Part shown: positions 1-5,094 of the stretch, piece after piece
How positions within the stretch are numbered: position 1 is the stretch's first letter
Layout: each line of letters starts with the position of its first letter
Origin: Desulfobacterales bacterium
GTDB taxonomy: Bacteria > Desulfobacterota > Desulfobacteria > Desulfobacterales > RPRI01
Assembly (NCBI GenBank): GCA_030689795.1
Contig: JAUYEO010000151.1
Location: 1-5,341 of the forward strand
Reading direction: 5' to 3'
Length of the DNA stretch: 5,341 nucleotides
Made by a program: the position numbers and the translations under genes
The notes under the pieces: generated by a model
The model's database searches: none
What the model saw: the letters and a program-made list of their open reading frames with translations, nothing else
Told to the model about the DNA's origin: nothing

Positions 1-6
1 GCATAT

Positions 7-37
7 TTGGACTTTTTACGAAACCATCCTGTATAGT
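7..37 (+). promoter_or_regulatory. weak candidate promoter for the hydrolase gene
   Basis: A TATAGT hexamer at 32-37 matches the sigma70 -10 consensus at five of six positions. The only candidate -35 element is TTGGAC at 7-12, which is poor and lies 19 nt upstream. Transcription would begin about 30 nt before the ribosome binding site of the hydrolase gene. The window starts too close to judge whether this is a real promoter or whether the gene is read through from upstream. Confidence 0.25.
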
Positions 38-76
38 CAACACAGTTTTGGAGTTAAACTGCAAAGGGGGTTTCCG

Positions 77-895
77 ATGCACATTTTTTTCAAACTGGCG
101 GCAGCTCTTGTTCTAATCTATTTTGCCTACTGCGGTATGCTTTTTGTCTTGCAGCGGCAGGTACTTTTTCCGCGCTACATGATAGAAAACCTTTCGATGG
201 AAAACATGCCAGTGTCTGGAATTGAAAAGATTTTTCTTCAAACCGGCTCCGGCAAAGTCGAAGCATGGTATATGCCTCCTGTTTCTGGTTCGGCAGGCAA
301 TCCGGCTCCTGCGGTTATCTTCGCCCACGGGAACGGAGAATTGATAGATTTCTGGCCTGAAGAATTAAGGGATTTTACGAAACTGGGCGTGGGCGTGCTG
401 CTTGTTGAATATCCCGGTTACGGACGTTCTGAAGGCTCTCCGTCGCAAAAAAGCATTACCGATGCGTTTGTCTCAGCTTATGATTATATTGCGGCAAAAA
501 AAGGAGTGGACCCTTCCCGCATAATTCTTTTCGGACGATCAATAGGAGGCGGAGCGGTCTGCGCACTTGCAAGAAAACGTCCTTCCGCGGCTCTTATACT
601 TATTTCCACATTTACGAGCGTCAGATCTTTCGCATCAAAATATTTTGTTCCCGGTTTCCTGATGCGCGATCCGTTTGACAATCTTGAGGCAGTCGAGGCA
701 TATTCCGGGCCGGTACTTATTATACACGGTAAACAGGATGAGATTATTCCATTCAGCCATGGAATTGCGCTTTCAAAGGCTGCTCGAAACTGTAAAATGA
801 TCGCCTATGATTGCGGTCATAATGACTGCCCGCCAGATCCTGTTCGTTTCCGGGAAGATATAAAGGCATTTTTGATAAAACAAGGTATTATATGA
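77..895 (+). CDS. membrane-anchored alpha/beta hydrolase (COG1073 / Bem46-ABHD type)
   Basis: This is a complete 272-residue serine hydrolase of the alpha/beta fold. Residues 6-25 form one hydrophobic segment after a short N-terminus, so the catalytic domain is probably tethered to the inner membrane by an uncleaved anchor. The oxyanion-region motif HGNG is at 84-87, the family motif YPGYGRSEG at 112-120, and the nucleophile elbow GRSIGG at 153-158 gives Ser155. Asp221 in GKQDEIIP and His248 in GHND complete a plausible triad. The pattern matches the Bem46/ABHD13/YfhR-like group, whose bacterial substrates are mostly unknown; an esterase or lipase-like activity on an acyl substrate is the safest inference. 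The frame is open back to the window edge, but ATG 77 is the first usual start codon and has a purine-rich AAAGGGGG at 63-70 with 6 nt spacing. The gene stands alone: serA has its own promoter downstream. Confidence 0.9.
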   Translation: MHIFFKLAAALVLIYFAYCGMLFVLQRQVLFPRYMIENLSMENMPVSGIEKIFLQTGSGKVEAWYMPPVSGSAGNPAPAVIFAHGNGELIDFWPEELRDFTKLGVGVLLVEYPGYGRSEGSPSQKSITDAFVSAYDYIAAKKGVDPSRIILFGRSIGGGAVCALARKRPSAALILISTFTSVRSFASKYFVPGFLMRDPFDNLEAVEAYSGPVLIIHGKQDEIIPFSHGIALSKAARNCKMIAYDCGHNDCPPDPVRFREDIKAFLIKQGII

Positions 896-913
896 TAAAA
901 AGGCTTGAGTCGT

Positions 914-934
914 TCCGCCACAGTGATTGGCGGA
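914..934 (+). repeat. hairpin repeat, copy 1 (downstream of the hydrolase gene)
   Basis: Arms TCCGCCA (914-920) and TGGCGGA (928-934) pair perfectly around a 7-nt loop, 18 nt after the hydrolase stop codon. The same element recurs at 4906-4926 after htrA, with homology over 913-947 versus 4905-4939 (28 of 35 bases identical by eye). Copy 1 also allows a second stem, ATCTTC 934-939 with GAAGAT 948-953, and an alternative pairing of TTCCGCC 913-919 with GGCGGAA 944-950. No T-tract follows, so a classical intrinsic terminator is not supported. A dispersed REP-like element that could stabilise the transcript 3' end is more likely. Confidence 0.7.
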
Positions 935-956
935 TCTTCAGGAGGCGGAAGATGTG

Positions 957-1005
957 AGAACGTCGAACATCGAACATAGAACATCGAATGGTGAATTGAG
1001 AAAGG
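957..1005 (+). repeat. degenerate 7-bp tandem array
   Basis: About seven consecutive heptamers fit the form (C/A/T)GAAnnn. The best units are CGAACAT at 964 and 971, AGAACAT at 978 and CGAATGG at 985, degrading to TGAATTG at 992 and AGAAAGG at 999. The phase is kept without indels. The array lies between the hairpin repeat and the serA promoter. A less regular GGTTC-rich stretch follows to about 1045, with GGTTC at 1005, 1029 and 1038. No coding frame is apparent. It resembles short tandemly repeated repetitive sequences in character only; function is unknown. Confidence 0.65.
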
Positions 1006-1085
1006 GTTCGGGAAGTCAAGGGGTTAAGGGTTCGAGCGGTTCAAGCAGTCAGAGGTGGAATATCTGATACTTATTTTACGACAAT

Positions 1086-1114
1086 TTGACAATCGGGAAC
1101 AGCTATCTTATATT
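1086..1114 (+). promoter_or_regulatory. sigma70-type promoter of serA
   Basis: A perfect -35 hexamer TTGACA (1086-1091) is followed after 17 nt by TATATT (1109-1114), five of six matches to the -10 consensus. Spacing is optimal. The start of transcription would fall near 1121. It points at serA and is the strongest promoter-like signal in the window. By position it probably drives serA and, through lack of a visible terminator, the DUF1844 gene and htrA. Confidence 0.7.
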
Positions 1115-1120
1115 CTACCG

Positions 1121-1272
1121 TAAAAACAAATCGTTAACATAATTATAAATAGTTGTTGAATCTCGGTTCATTATTTTCTAATAAAAGCTGACGGACTCGC
1201 AAAAAGGCCGAAAATATTTTTTTTAGATTTATTATATTTTAATCAGGGTAAATAGACTGAGAGGGGAAAATT
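1121..1272 (+). other. AT-rich untranslated leader of serA
   Basis: If the promoter at 1086-1114 is used, serA mRNA carries about 150 nt of 5' untranslated sequence. It is AT-rich, with a run of eight T at 1217-1224 and further A/T stretches to 1241. I find no strong GC-rich hairpin before the T run; only CGG 1192-1194 with CCG 1208-1210 could pair. An attenuator is therefore not supported, and no known riboswitch core is recognised. The leader ends in the ribosome binding site GAGGGG at 1261-1266. Confidence 0.4.
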
Positions 1273-2853
1273 ATGAGAGTACTTGTAAGCGACAATCTGG
1301 ATTCAATAGGCATTGAGATGTTTCGGAAAGAAGAGGGAATTGAGGTTGATGTAAAGCCTGGATTATCTCCCGAAGAACAGAAAAATATTATCGGGGAGTA
1401 TGATGCCCTTGTGATAAGAAGCGCCACAAAGGTTACGGCGGATCTTTTAAGCGCTGCGAAACGGTTGAAGGTTGTAGGTCGGGCCGGAATCGGTCTTGAT
1501 AATGTTGATATACCGGCAGCCACCAAGCGCGGGGTAGTTGTAATGAATACCCCCGGAGGAAACGTTGTCACTACCGCTGAGCATGCAATTGCCATGATGA
1601 TGGCTCTGACAAGAAACATTCCCTGGGGTACGGCCTCTCTCAAGGCGGGAAAGTGGGAAAAAAAGAATCTTGAAGGCCGTGAGCTGTTCAACAAGGTACT
1701 CGGAATTATAGGCCTTGGGAAGATAGGTTCCATCGTGGCCGACCGTGCCCGGGGACTTAAGATGCAGGTCATAGTTTATGATCCCTTTGTGACTCCTGAG
1801 CGGCTGGAAAAGGCAGGATATACGGGCGTGACCATTGATGAATTGTATAAAAGATCCGATTATATCACCGTCCATGTTCCAAAATTAAAAGATACTTTGG
1901 GCATGCTTAACAAGAAAGCATTTGACAGGATGAAGGACGGTGTCATGATAATCAACTGCGCCCGTGGCGGAATCGTTAATGAGGCCGACCTTTACGACGC
2001 CTTGAAAGCAGGTAAGGTTGCCGGAGCTGCGCTGGATGTTTTTGAGAAAGAGCCGCCGGGGATGTCCCCCTTGTTTGAGCTGGACAGAGTAATATGCACG
2101 CCGCATCTAGGAGCCTCAACACAGGAAGCTCAGGCAAACGTCGCCTCTGCTGTTGCAGGTCAGATAATTGACTACTTGAAGAACGGTACTATATCAAATG
2201 CAGTTAATGTTCCTTCGATTACGGGAGAGCTTCTGAAAAAAATCGGCCCGTTTCTTTCCCTTGCAGACAAAATGGGCAGCCTTCTTGCCCAACTTTCACC
2301 GGGACCCTTCAAAGAAATCATTATCGAGTACACAGGGGATTTCGAGGGGCTTGATATGTCGCCGGTTACAACTGCTGTTTTAAGAGGTCTTCTTGTGCCC
2401 ATAGTCAAGGATGATGTCAATTTCGTCAATGCCAATTTAATTGCAAAGGAAAGAGGAATAAAGGTAACGGAGACGGCAAACGCCGAATCGGAAGATTTTA
2501 TAAATCTTATAACCGTTAAGGGAATTGCCGCTGATAAATCGGTTACAATTGCGGGCACTATTTTCGGGAAGAAAGATGAAAGAATTGTAAGAATAAACAA
2601 CTTCAGGCTTGAGATGCATCCGAGCGGACATCTTGCCCTTATTCACAATCTTGATAAACCGGGCGCTATCGGCAGCATAGGAACAACTTTGGGCAAAAAC
2701 AAGATAAATATCGGAAGGATGCAGGTCGGACAGGAAGAAGATGGAGAGAGGAATATTATTCTGCTCAAGACCGATTCTCCTATTCCTGAACCTGTTCTTG
2801 AAGAACTGAGAGCGCTTCCCATGGTAAAAAGCGTTATACCGCTTGAGCTATAG
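1273..2853 (+). CDS. serA: D-3-phosphoglycerate dehydrogenase, type I (SerA)
   Basis: SerA oxidises 3-phosphoglycerate to 3-phosphohydroxypyruvate with NAD+, the first step of serine biosynthesis in the cytoplasm. At 526 residues it has the long type I architecture. The split substrate-binding domain covers about 1-100 and 285-315. The Rossmann domain has GLGKIG at 147-152 and Asp170 after the second strand, as expected for NAD rather than NADP. The catalytic residues of the D-2-hydroxyacid dehydrogenase family are Arg231 (CARGG), Glu260 (FEKEPP) and His278 (TPHLGAST), with the usual spacing. An intervening allosteric domain spans about 320-440, and a C-terminal ACT domain about 453-526 (LDKPGAIGSIG), so feedback control by serine is plausible but not shown. 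ATG 1273 has GAGGGG 6 nt upstream and the N-terminus MRVLVSDNL is canonical. No serC or serB lies next to it. Confidence 0.97.
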   Translation: MRVLVSDNLDSIGIEMFRKEEGIEVDVKPGLSPEEQKNIIGEYDALVIRSATKVTADLLSAAKRLKVVGRAGIGLDNVDIPAATKRGVVVMNTPGGNVVTTAEHAIAMMMALTRNIPWGTASLKAGKWEKKNLEGRELFNKVLGIIGLGKIGSIVADRARGLKMQVIVYDPFVTPERLEKAGYTGVTIDELYKRSDYITVHVPKLKDTLGMLNKKAFDRMKDGVMIINCARGGIVNEADLYDALKAGKVAGAALDVFEKEPPGMSPLFELDRVICTPHLGASTQEAQANVASAVAGQIIDYLKNGTISNAVNVPSITGELLKKIGPFLSLADKMGSLLAQLSPGPFKEIIIEYTGDFEGLDMSPVTTAVLRGLLVPIVKDDVNFVNANLIAKERGIKVTETANAESEDFINLITVKGIAADKSVTIAGTIFGKKDERIVRINNFRLEMHPSGHLALIHNLDKPGAIGSIGTTLGKNKINIGRMQVGQEEDGERNIILLKTDSPIPEPVLEELRALPMVKSVIPLEL

Positions 2854-2863
2854 AGGGGAAAGA

Positions 2864-2905
2864 CGTGAGGCGGAAGGCGTGAGGCGTAAGTCGAACTACG
2901 AATCA
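2864..2905 (+). repeat. 7-bp-period array in the serA-DUF1844 gap
   Basis: CG dinucleotides start at 2864, 2871, 2878, 2885, 2892 and 2899, exactly 7 bp apart, giving six heptamers of the form CGnrann. CGTGAGG occurs at 2864 and 2878, and the 9-mer CGTGAGGCG is repeated at the same places. The next heptamer, CAAAAGG at 2906, merges into the ribosome binding site of the following gene. The array makes up most of the 68-bp gap, begins 10 nt after the serA stop and must be part of any serA-DUF1844 transcript. No hairpin or T-tract is visible, so it is not a terminator. Confidence 0.65.
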
Positions 2906-2921
2906 CAAAAGGAGAATAGCT

Positions 2922-3344
2922 ATGCCGGAAGAAAAAAAAGATTTTATAATAAAAGACCGGAGGATTTTTTCTCAGGAAAATATGGATATTGATAAGGAAA
3001 AAGAAGAAAAAGAAAAGATTCAGGATGCAAAAAAGCCAGAGACTGAAGAAGCGGGACCAGCAGGTGAAAAACCTGGTGAAAAGGAGGCTCGGGTATGTTT
3101 GCCTGAAATTAATTTTCCGACTTTCATCATGTCTCTGAATGTGTCGGCCTTTGTAAATCTCGGCGTTCTTGATAATCCGGCTAACGGGAAGAAGGAAAAA
3201 AATCTTGATCTTGCGAAACAGACGATCGATATCCTGTGTATGCTTGAAGAAAAAACCAGAGGGAATTTATCAAAAGACGAAGAAAGCATGCTGAAAAACA
3301 TTCTTTATGATTTAAGGATAATCTATGTGAAGGAAAAGAAGTGA
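2922..3344 (+). CDS. DUF1844 domain-containing protein
   Basis: This 140-residue cytoplasmic protein has no signal peptide or membrane segment. Residues 1-58 are very rich in Lys and Glu and are probably disordered. The conserved part, about 61-136, carries the features I associate with DUF1844 (PF08899): FPTFIMSLNVSAFVNLGV at 65-82, DLAKQTIDILCMLEEKTRGNL at 96-116, then a charged helix ending in LYDLRIIYV at 128-136. The function of this family is unknown. ATG 2922 is preceded by AAAGGAG at 2908-2914 with 7 nt spacing. Its stop codon TGA (3342-3344) runs into the ribosome binding site of htrA, so translation of the two genes is probably coupled. A link to envelope protein quality control is therefore possible but rests on context alone. 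Confidence 0.88.
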   Translation: MPEEKKDFIIKDRRIFSQENMDIDKEKEEKEKIQDAKKPETEEAGPAGEKPGEKEARVCLPEINFPTFIMSLNVSAFVNLGVLDNPANGKKEKNLDLAKQTIDILCMLEEKTRGNLSKDEESMLKNILYDLRIIYVKEKK

Positions 3345-3349
3345 AGGAG
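3344..3349 (+). promoter_or_regulatory. htrA ribosome binding site overlapping the upstream stop codon
   Basis: AAGGAG at 3344-3349 shares its first base with the TGA that ends the DUF1844 gene and lies 6 nt before ATG 3356. This decides the htrA start: the in-frame GTG at 3341 would put the site inside the coding sequence, leaving only a less well placed AAGGAAAAG (3330-3338). Ribosomes finishing the upstream gene would stop directly on the site, which suggests termination-reinitiation. Confidence 0.75.
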
Positions 3350-3355
3350 ATATAT

Positions 3356-4879
3356 ATGTGGCTGAATAAATTGATAAATTCAATTACACGGCGCAGAGCC
3401 TTTTTTATGGTTTTGTTTCTCGTAATGATTATTCTGGGGGTTTCCTGTTTCAATTCCGTTTCGGATGACAAGGCAAAAAAAAGCGGATCTGACAACAGAT
3501 CACTCGCCGGTATGGCCTCATCCGTTACGGTACCAAAACCGGCTGAAGTTCGGATGATTCCTGAAAGTTTCAGCGCTCTGGCGGAAATGGCCAGTCCGGC
3601 AGTAGTAAATATCAGGACGGTTAGAACCGGGAAAACCGGAAACATATTCCGCCAATTCCACAAAGGGCCATTCGGCGAAGATGACCAGATGGAGGATTTT
3701 TTCAATAAATTCTTCAATCAGGATCAGCAAAAGGAATTTAAACAGCGGAGTCTTGGTTCAGGATTTATAATTGATAAAGATGGTTATATCGTTACGAACA
3801 ATCATGTGGTGGAAAACGCCGATAAGATAAAAGTTATATTAAAAGATGAAAAGGAATTTGAAGCTGAAATAGTCGGGCGTGATCCCAATACGGATATTGC
3901 TCTTATCAGGATAAAATCAGGATATAACCTGCCGGTTTTAAAAATCGGCGATTCGGATGCTCTGAAGGTGGGGCAGTGGGTGCTGGCGATAGGGAGCCCG
4001 TTTGGCCTGGAGCATACTGTTACAGCAGGAATAGTAAGCGCAAAAGGGCGAGTAATAGGCTCAGGTCCTTATGATGATTTCATTCAGACCGATGCTTCCA
4101 TTAATCCGGGCAACAGCGGTGGTCCTCTTATAAATATGACCGGCGAGGTTATAGGCGTCAATACGATCATAATAGCAGGCGGACAGGGTATCGGATTTGC
4201 GATCCCGATAAATCAGGTTAAGGGAATCGTTGAGCAATTAAAGAAACACGGAGATGTTACAAGAGGCTGGCTCGGCGTGACAATCCAGGATTTGCCGGCT
4301 GATCTGGCAGAGTATATTGGAATCAAAGATGGGAAGGGTGTTCTTGTTTCTGATGTGATTTCCGGAGATCCTGCCGATAAAGCAGGGATCAGACCAAAGG
4401 ATATTATCATTGAGATTAACGGTCAAAAGATTGAATCAAGCAGAACCCTTTTAAAAATGGTTGCCGATATTGGCGTGGGAGAGGTTGCTAAAATCAAGGT
4501 ATTGCGGGATGGCAAGGAAAAGACATTCCATGTGGAAGTGGCAAAAAGAATGGATGAAAAAATAGCATCGATAAAAGATTCAATGAAAGGGCAGGCGGAT
4601 GAGACGGGAATCCGGGTTGCTAATCTGACACCTGAGACAGCCAAACGTTTTGGCATAACTGAAAAAGAAGGTGTAATTGTCGTCGGGGTTGATTCCGGCG
4701 GGGAAGGCGCTGAGGCGGGGATTGCACCGGGTGACATCATCAGAGAGGTTAATCATCAGGCTGTAAAATCGGTTAAAGATTATACCGAAGCCATTGGAAA
4801 GATTAAAAAAGGTGAGACCTTTAAAATTTTTCTTTGGAGATCGAAGGTCGGATTTATAATTGCCAAGCTGACGAAGTGA
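3356..4879 (+). CDS. htrA: HtrA/Do-family periplasmic serine endoprotease (DegP/DegQ-like), possible lipoprotein
   Basis: This 507-residue protein is a Do-family protease that degrades or chaperones misfolded envelope proteins. The N-terminus has a basic TRRR, a hydrophobic stretch at 15-30 and Cys31. The sequence before it, LGVS-C, fits the relaxed PROSITE lipobox, although Gly at -3 is unusual; otherwise it is a plain signal peptide or anchor. The trypsin-like domain spans about 70-295 with triad His150 (TNNHVV), Asp180 (NTDIAL) and Ser254 (GNSGGP), all intact. Residues 98-131, rich in Phe, Gln and charged residues, lie where the regulatory LA loop of DegP sits. PDZ1 spans about 300-397 (RGWLGV at 303-308) and PDZ2 about 415-505, the full two-PDZ layout. 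Length is slightly above the roughly 475 residues of E. coli DegP. The start at ATG 3356 follows the ribosome binding site; GTG 3341 would add five residues. It is co-directional and coupled with the DUF1844 gene. No sigmaE-like promoter was recognised upstream. Confidence 0.95.
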   Translation: MWLNKLINSITRRRAFFMVLFLVMIILGVSCFNSVSDDKAKKSGSDNRSLAGMASSVTVPKPAEVRMIPESFSALAEMASPAVVNIRTVRTGKTGNIFRQFHKGPFGEDDQMEDFFNKFFNQDQQKEFKQRSLGSGFIIDKDGYIVTNNHVVENADKIKVILKDEKEFEAEIVGRDPNTDIALIRIKSGYNLPVLKIGDSDALKVGQWVLAIGSPFGLEHTVTAGIVSAKGRVIGSGPYDDFIQTDASINPGNSGGPLINMTGEVIGVNTIIIAGGQGIGFAIPINQVKGIVEQLKKHGDVTRGWLGVTIQDLPADLAEYIGIKDGKGVLVSDVISGDPADKAGIRPKDIIIEINGQKIESSRTLLKMVADIGVGEVAKIKVLRDGKEKTFHVEVAKRMDEKIASIKDSMKGQADETGIRVANLTPETAKRFGITEKEGVIVVGVDSGGEGAEAGIAPGDIIREVNHQAVKSVKDYTEAIGKIKKGETFKIFLWRSKVGFIIAKLTK

Positions 4880-4905
4880 ATAGTAAAAGAAAGGATTCGA
4901 GGATT

Positions 4906-4926
4906 CCCGCCATAGTGATTGGCGGG
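4906..4926 (+). repeat. hairpin repeat, copy 2 (downstream of htrA)
   Basis: Arms CCCGCCA (4906-4912) and TGGCGGG (4920-4926) pair perfectly around a 7-nt loop that differs by one base from copy 1 at 914-934. The outermost pair is C-G here and T-A in copy 1, so the stem is kept through a two-base change. The element lies 26 nt after the htrA stop codon, in the same orientation to the upstream gene as copy 1. A small GCC-TTC-GGC stem overlaps its end at 4926-4934. No T-tract follows. It may mark a transcript 3' end, but rho-independent termination is not supported. Confidence 0.7.
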
Positions 4927-4952
4927 CCTTCGGCAGGGGTCGAGGGATAGAT

Positions 4953-4973
4953 CGTAAATCGTGGATAGTGGGA
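4953..4973 (+). repeat. short 7-bp-period stretch
   Basis: CGTAAAT at 4953, CGTGGAT at 4960 and AGTGGGA at 4967 are in-phase heptamers. The stretch is too short to stand alone as a repeat. It is listed because the same period occurs in the other gaps and again at 5047-5081. Confidence 0.4.
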
Positions 4974-4984
4974 AAGCGAAGCTT

Positions 4985-5039
4985 GCCACGAAGGCACAAA
5001 GACACAAATAGATACTTAGTGACTTCGTGTCTTCGTGGC
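4985..5039. repeat. imperfect palindrome with 21-bp arms
   Basis: The left arm 4985-5005 and right arm 5019-5039 are inverted repeats around a 13-nt spacer. Eighteen of 21 positions pair by Watson-Crick rules, one more as G-T, and two are mismatched. The outer nine pairs (GCCACGAAG) are perfect. Each arm also has an internal 8-bp period, CACGAAGG then CACAAAGA. A transcript would fold into a long hairpin upstream of the phosphatase gene. No T-tract follows the right arm, and no transposase or target duplication is visible, so it is better described as a dispersed palindromic repeat than as an insertion sequence. Confidence 0.75.
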
Positions 5040-5046
5040 GGCAAAA

Positions 5047-5081
5047 CGAAACACGAACTGCGAACGACGATCAACGAACCA
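5047..5081 (+). repeat. 7-bp-period array before the phosphatase gene
   Basis: CG dinucleotides start at 5047, 5054, 5061, 5068 and 5075, exactly 7 bp apart. The heptamers are CGAAACA, CGAACTG, CGAACGA, CGATCAA and CGAACCA, so CGA is fixed and the last three bases vary. The array begins 7 nt after the palindrome and ends 13 nt before the ATG at 5095. It therefore occupies the place where a ribosome binding site and leader would be expected. Confidence 0.65.
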
Positions 5082-5094
5082 GAGACTATAAACC

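Noticed and set aside
914..953. Rho-independent terminator after the hydrolase gene
   Set aside because: The hairpin is convincing but no T-tract follows, and a related copy behaves as a dispersed repeat elsewhere in the window.
957..1052. CRISPR array
   Set aside because: The units are 7 bp and contiguous with no spacers, quite unlike CRISPR repeats of about 24-37 bp.
1156..1184. Second promoter for serA (TTGAAT, 17 nt, TAATAA)
   Set aside because: The -10 matches the consensus at only three of six positions in an AT-rich region where such matches are expected by chance.
1192..1224. Intrinsic terminator or attenuator before serA, suggested by eight T at 1217-1224
   Set aside because: Only a 3-bp CGG/CCG stem precedes the T run and it is separated from it by A residues, so no stable hairpin supports it.
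1239..1772. A 177-codon open frame on the minus strand inside serA
   Set aside because: It lies antisense to a canonical serA and its product has low-complexity, family-less composition, so it is a shadow of the serA codon pattern.
3341..3355. GTG 3341 as the htrA start, giving 512 residues
   Set aside because: The strong AAGGAG at 3344-3349 would then lie inside the gene. ATG 3356 has ideal spacing to it and gives a better signal-peptide N-terminus.
4985..5039. Insertion sequence or terminal inverted repeats of a mobile element
   Set aside because: The arms are only 13 nt apart, leaving no room for cargo, and no transposase or target duplication is visible.
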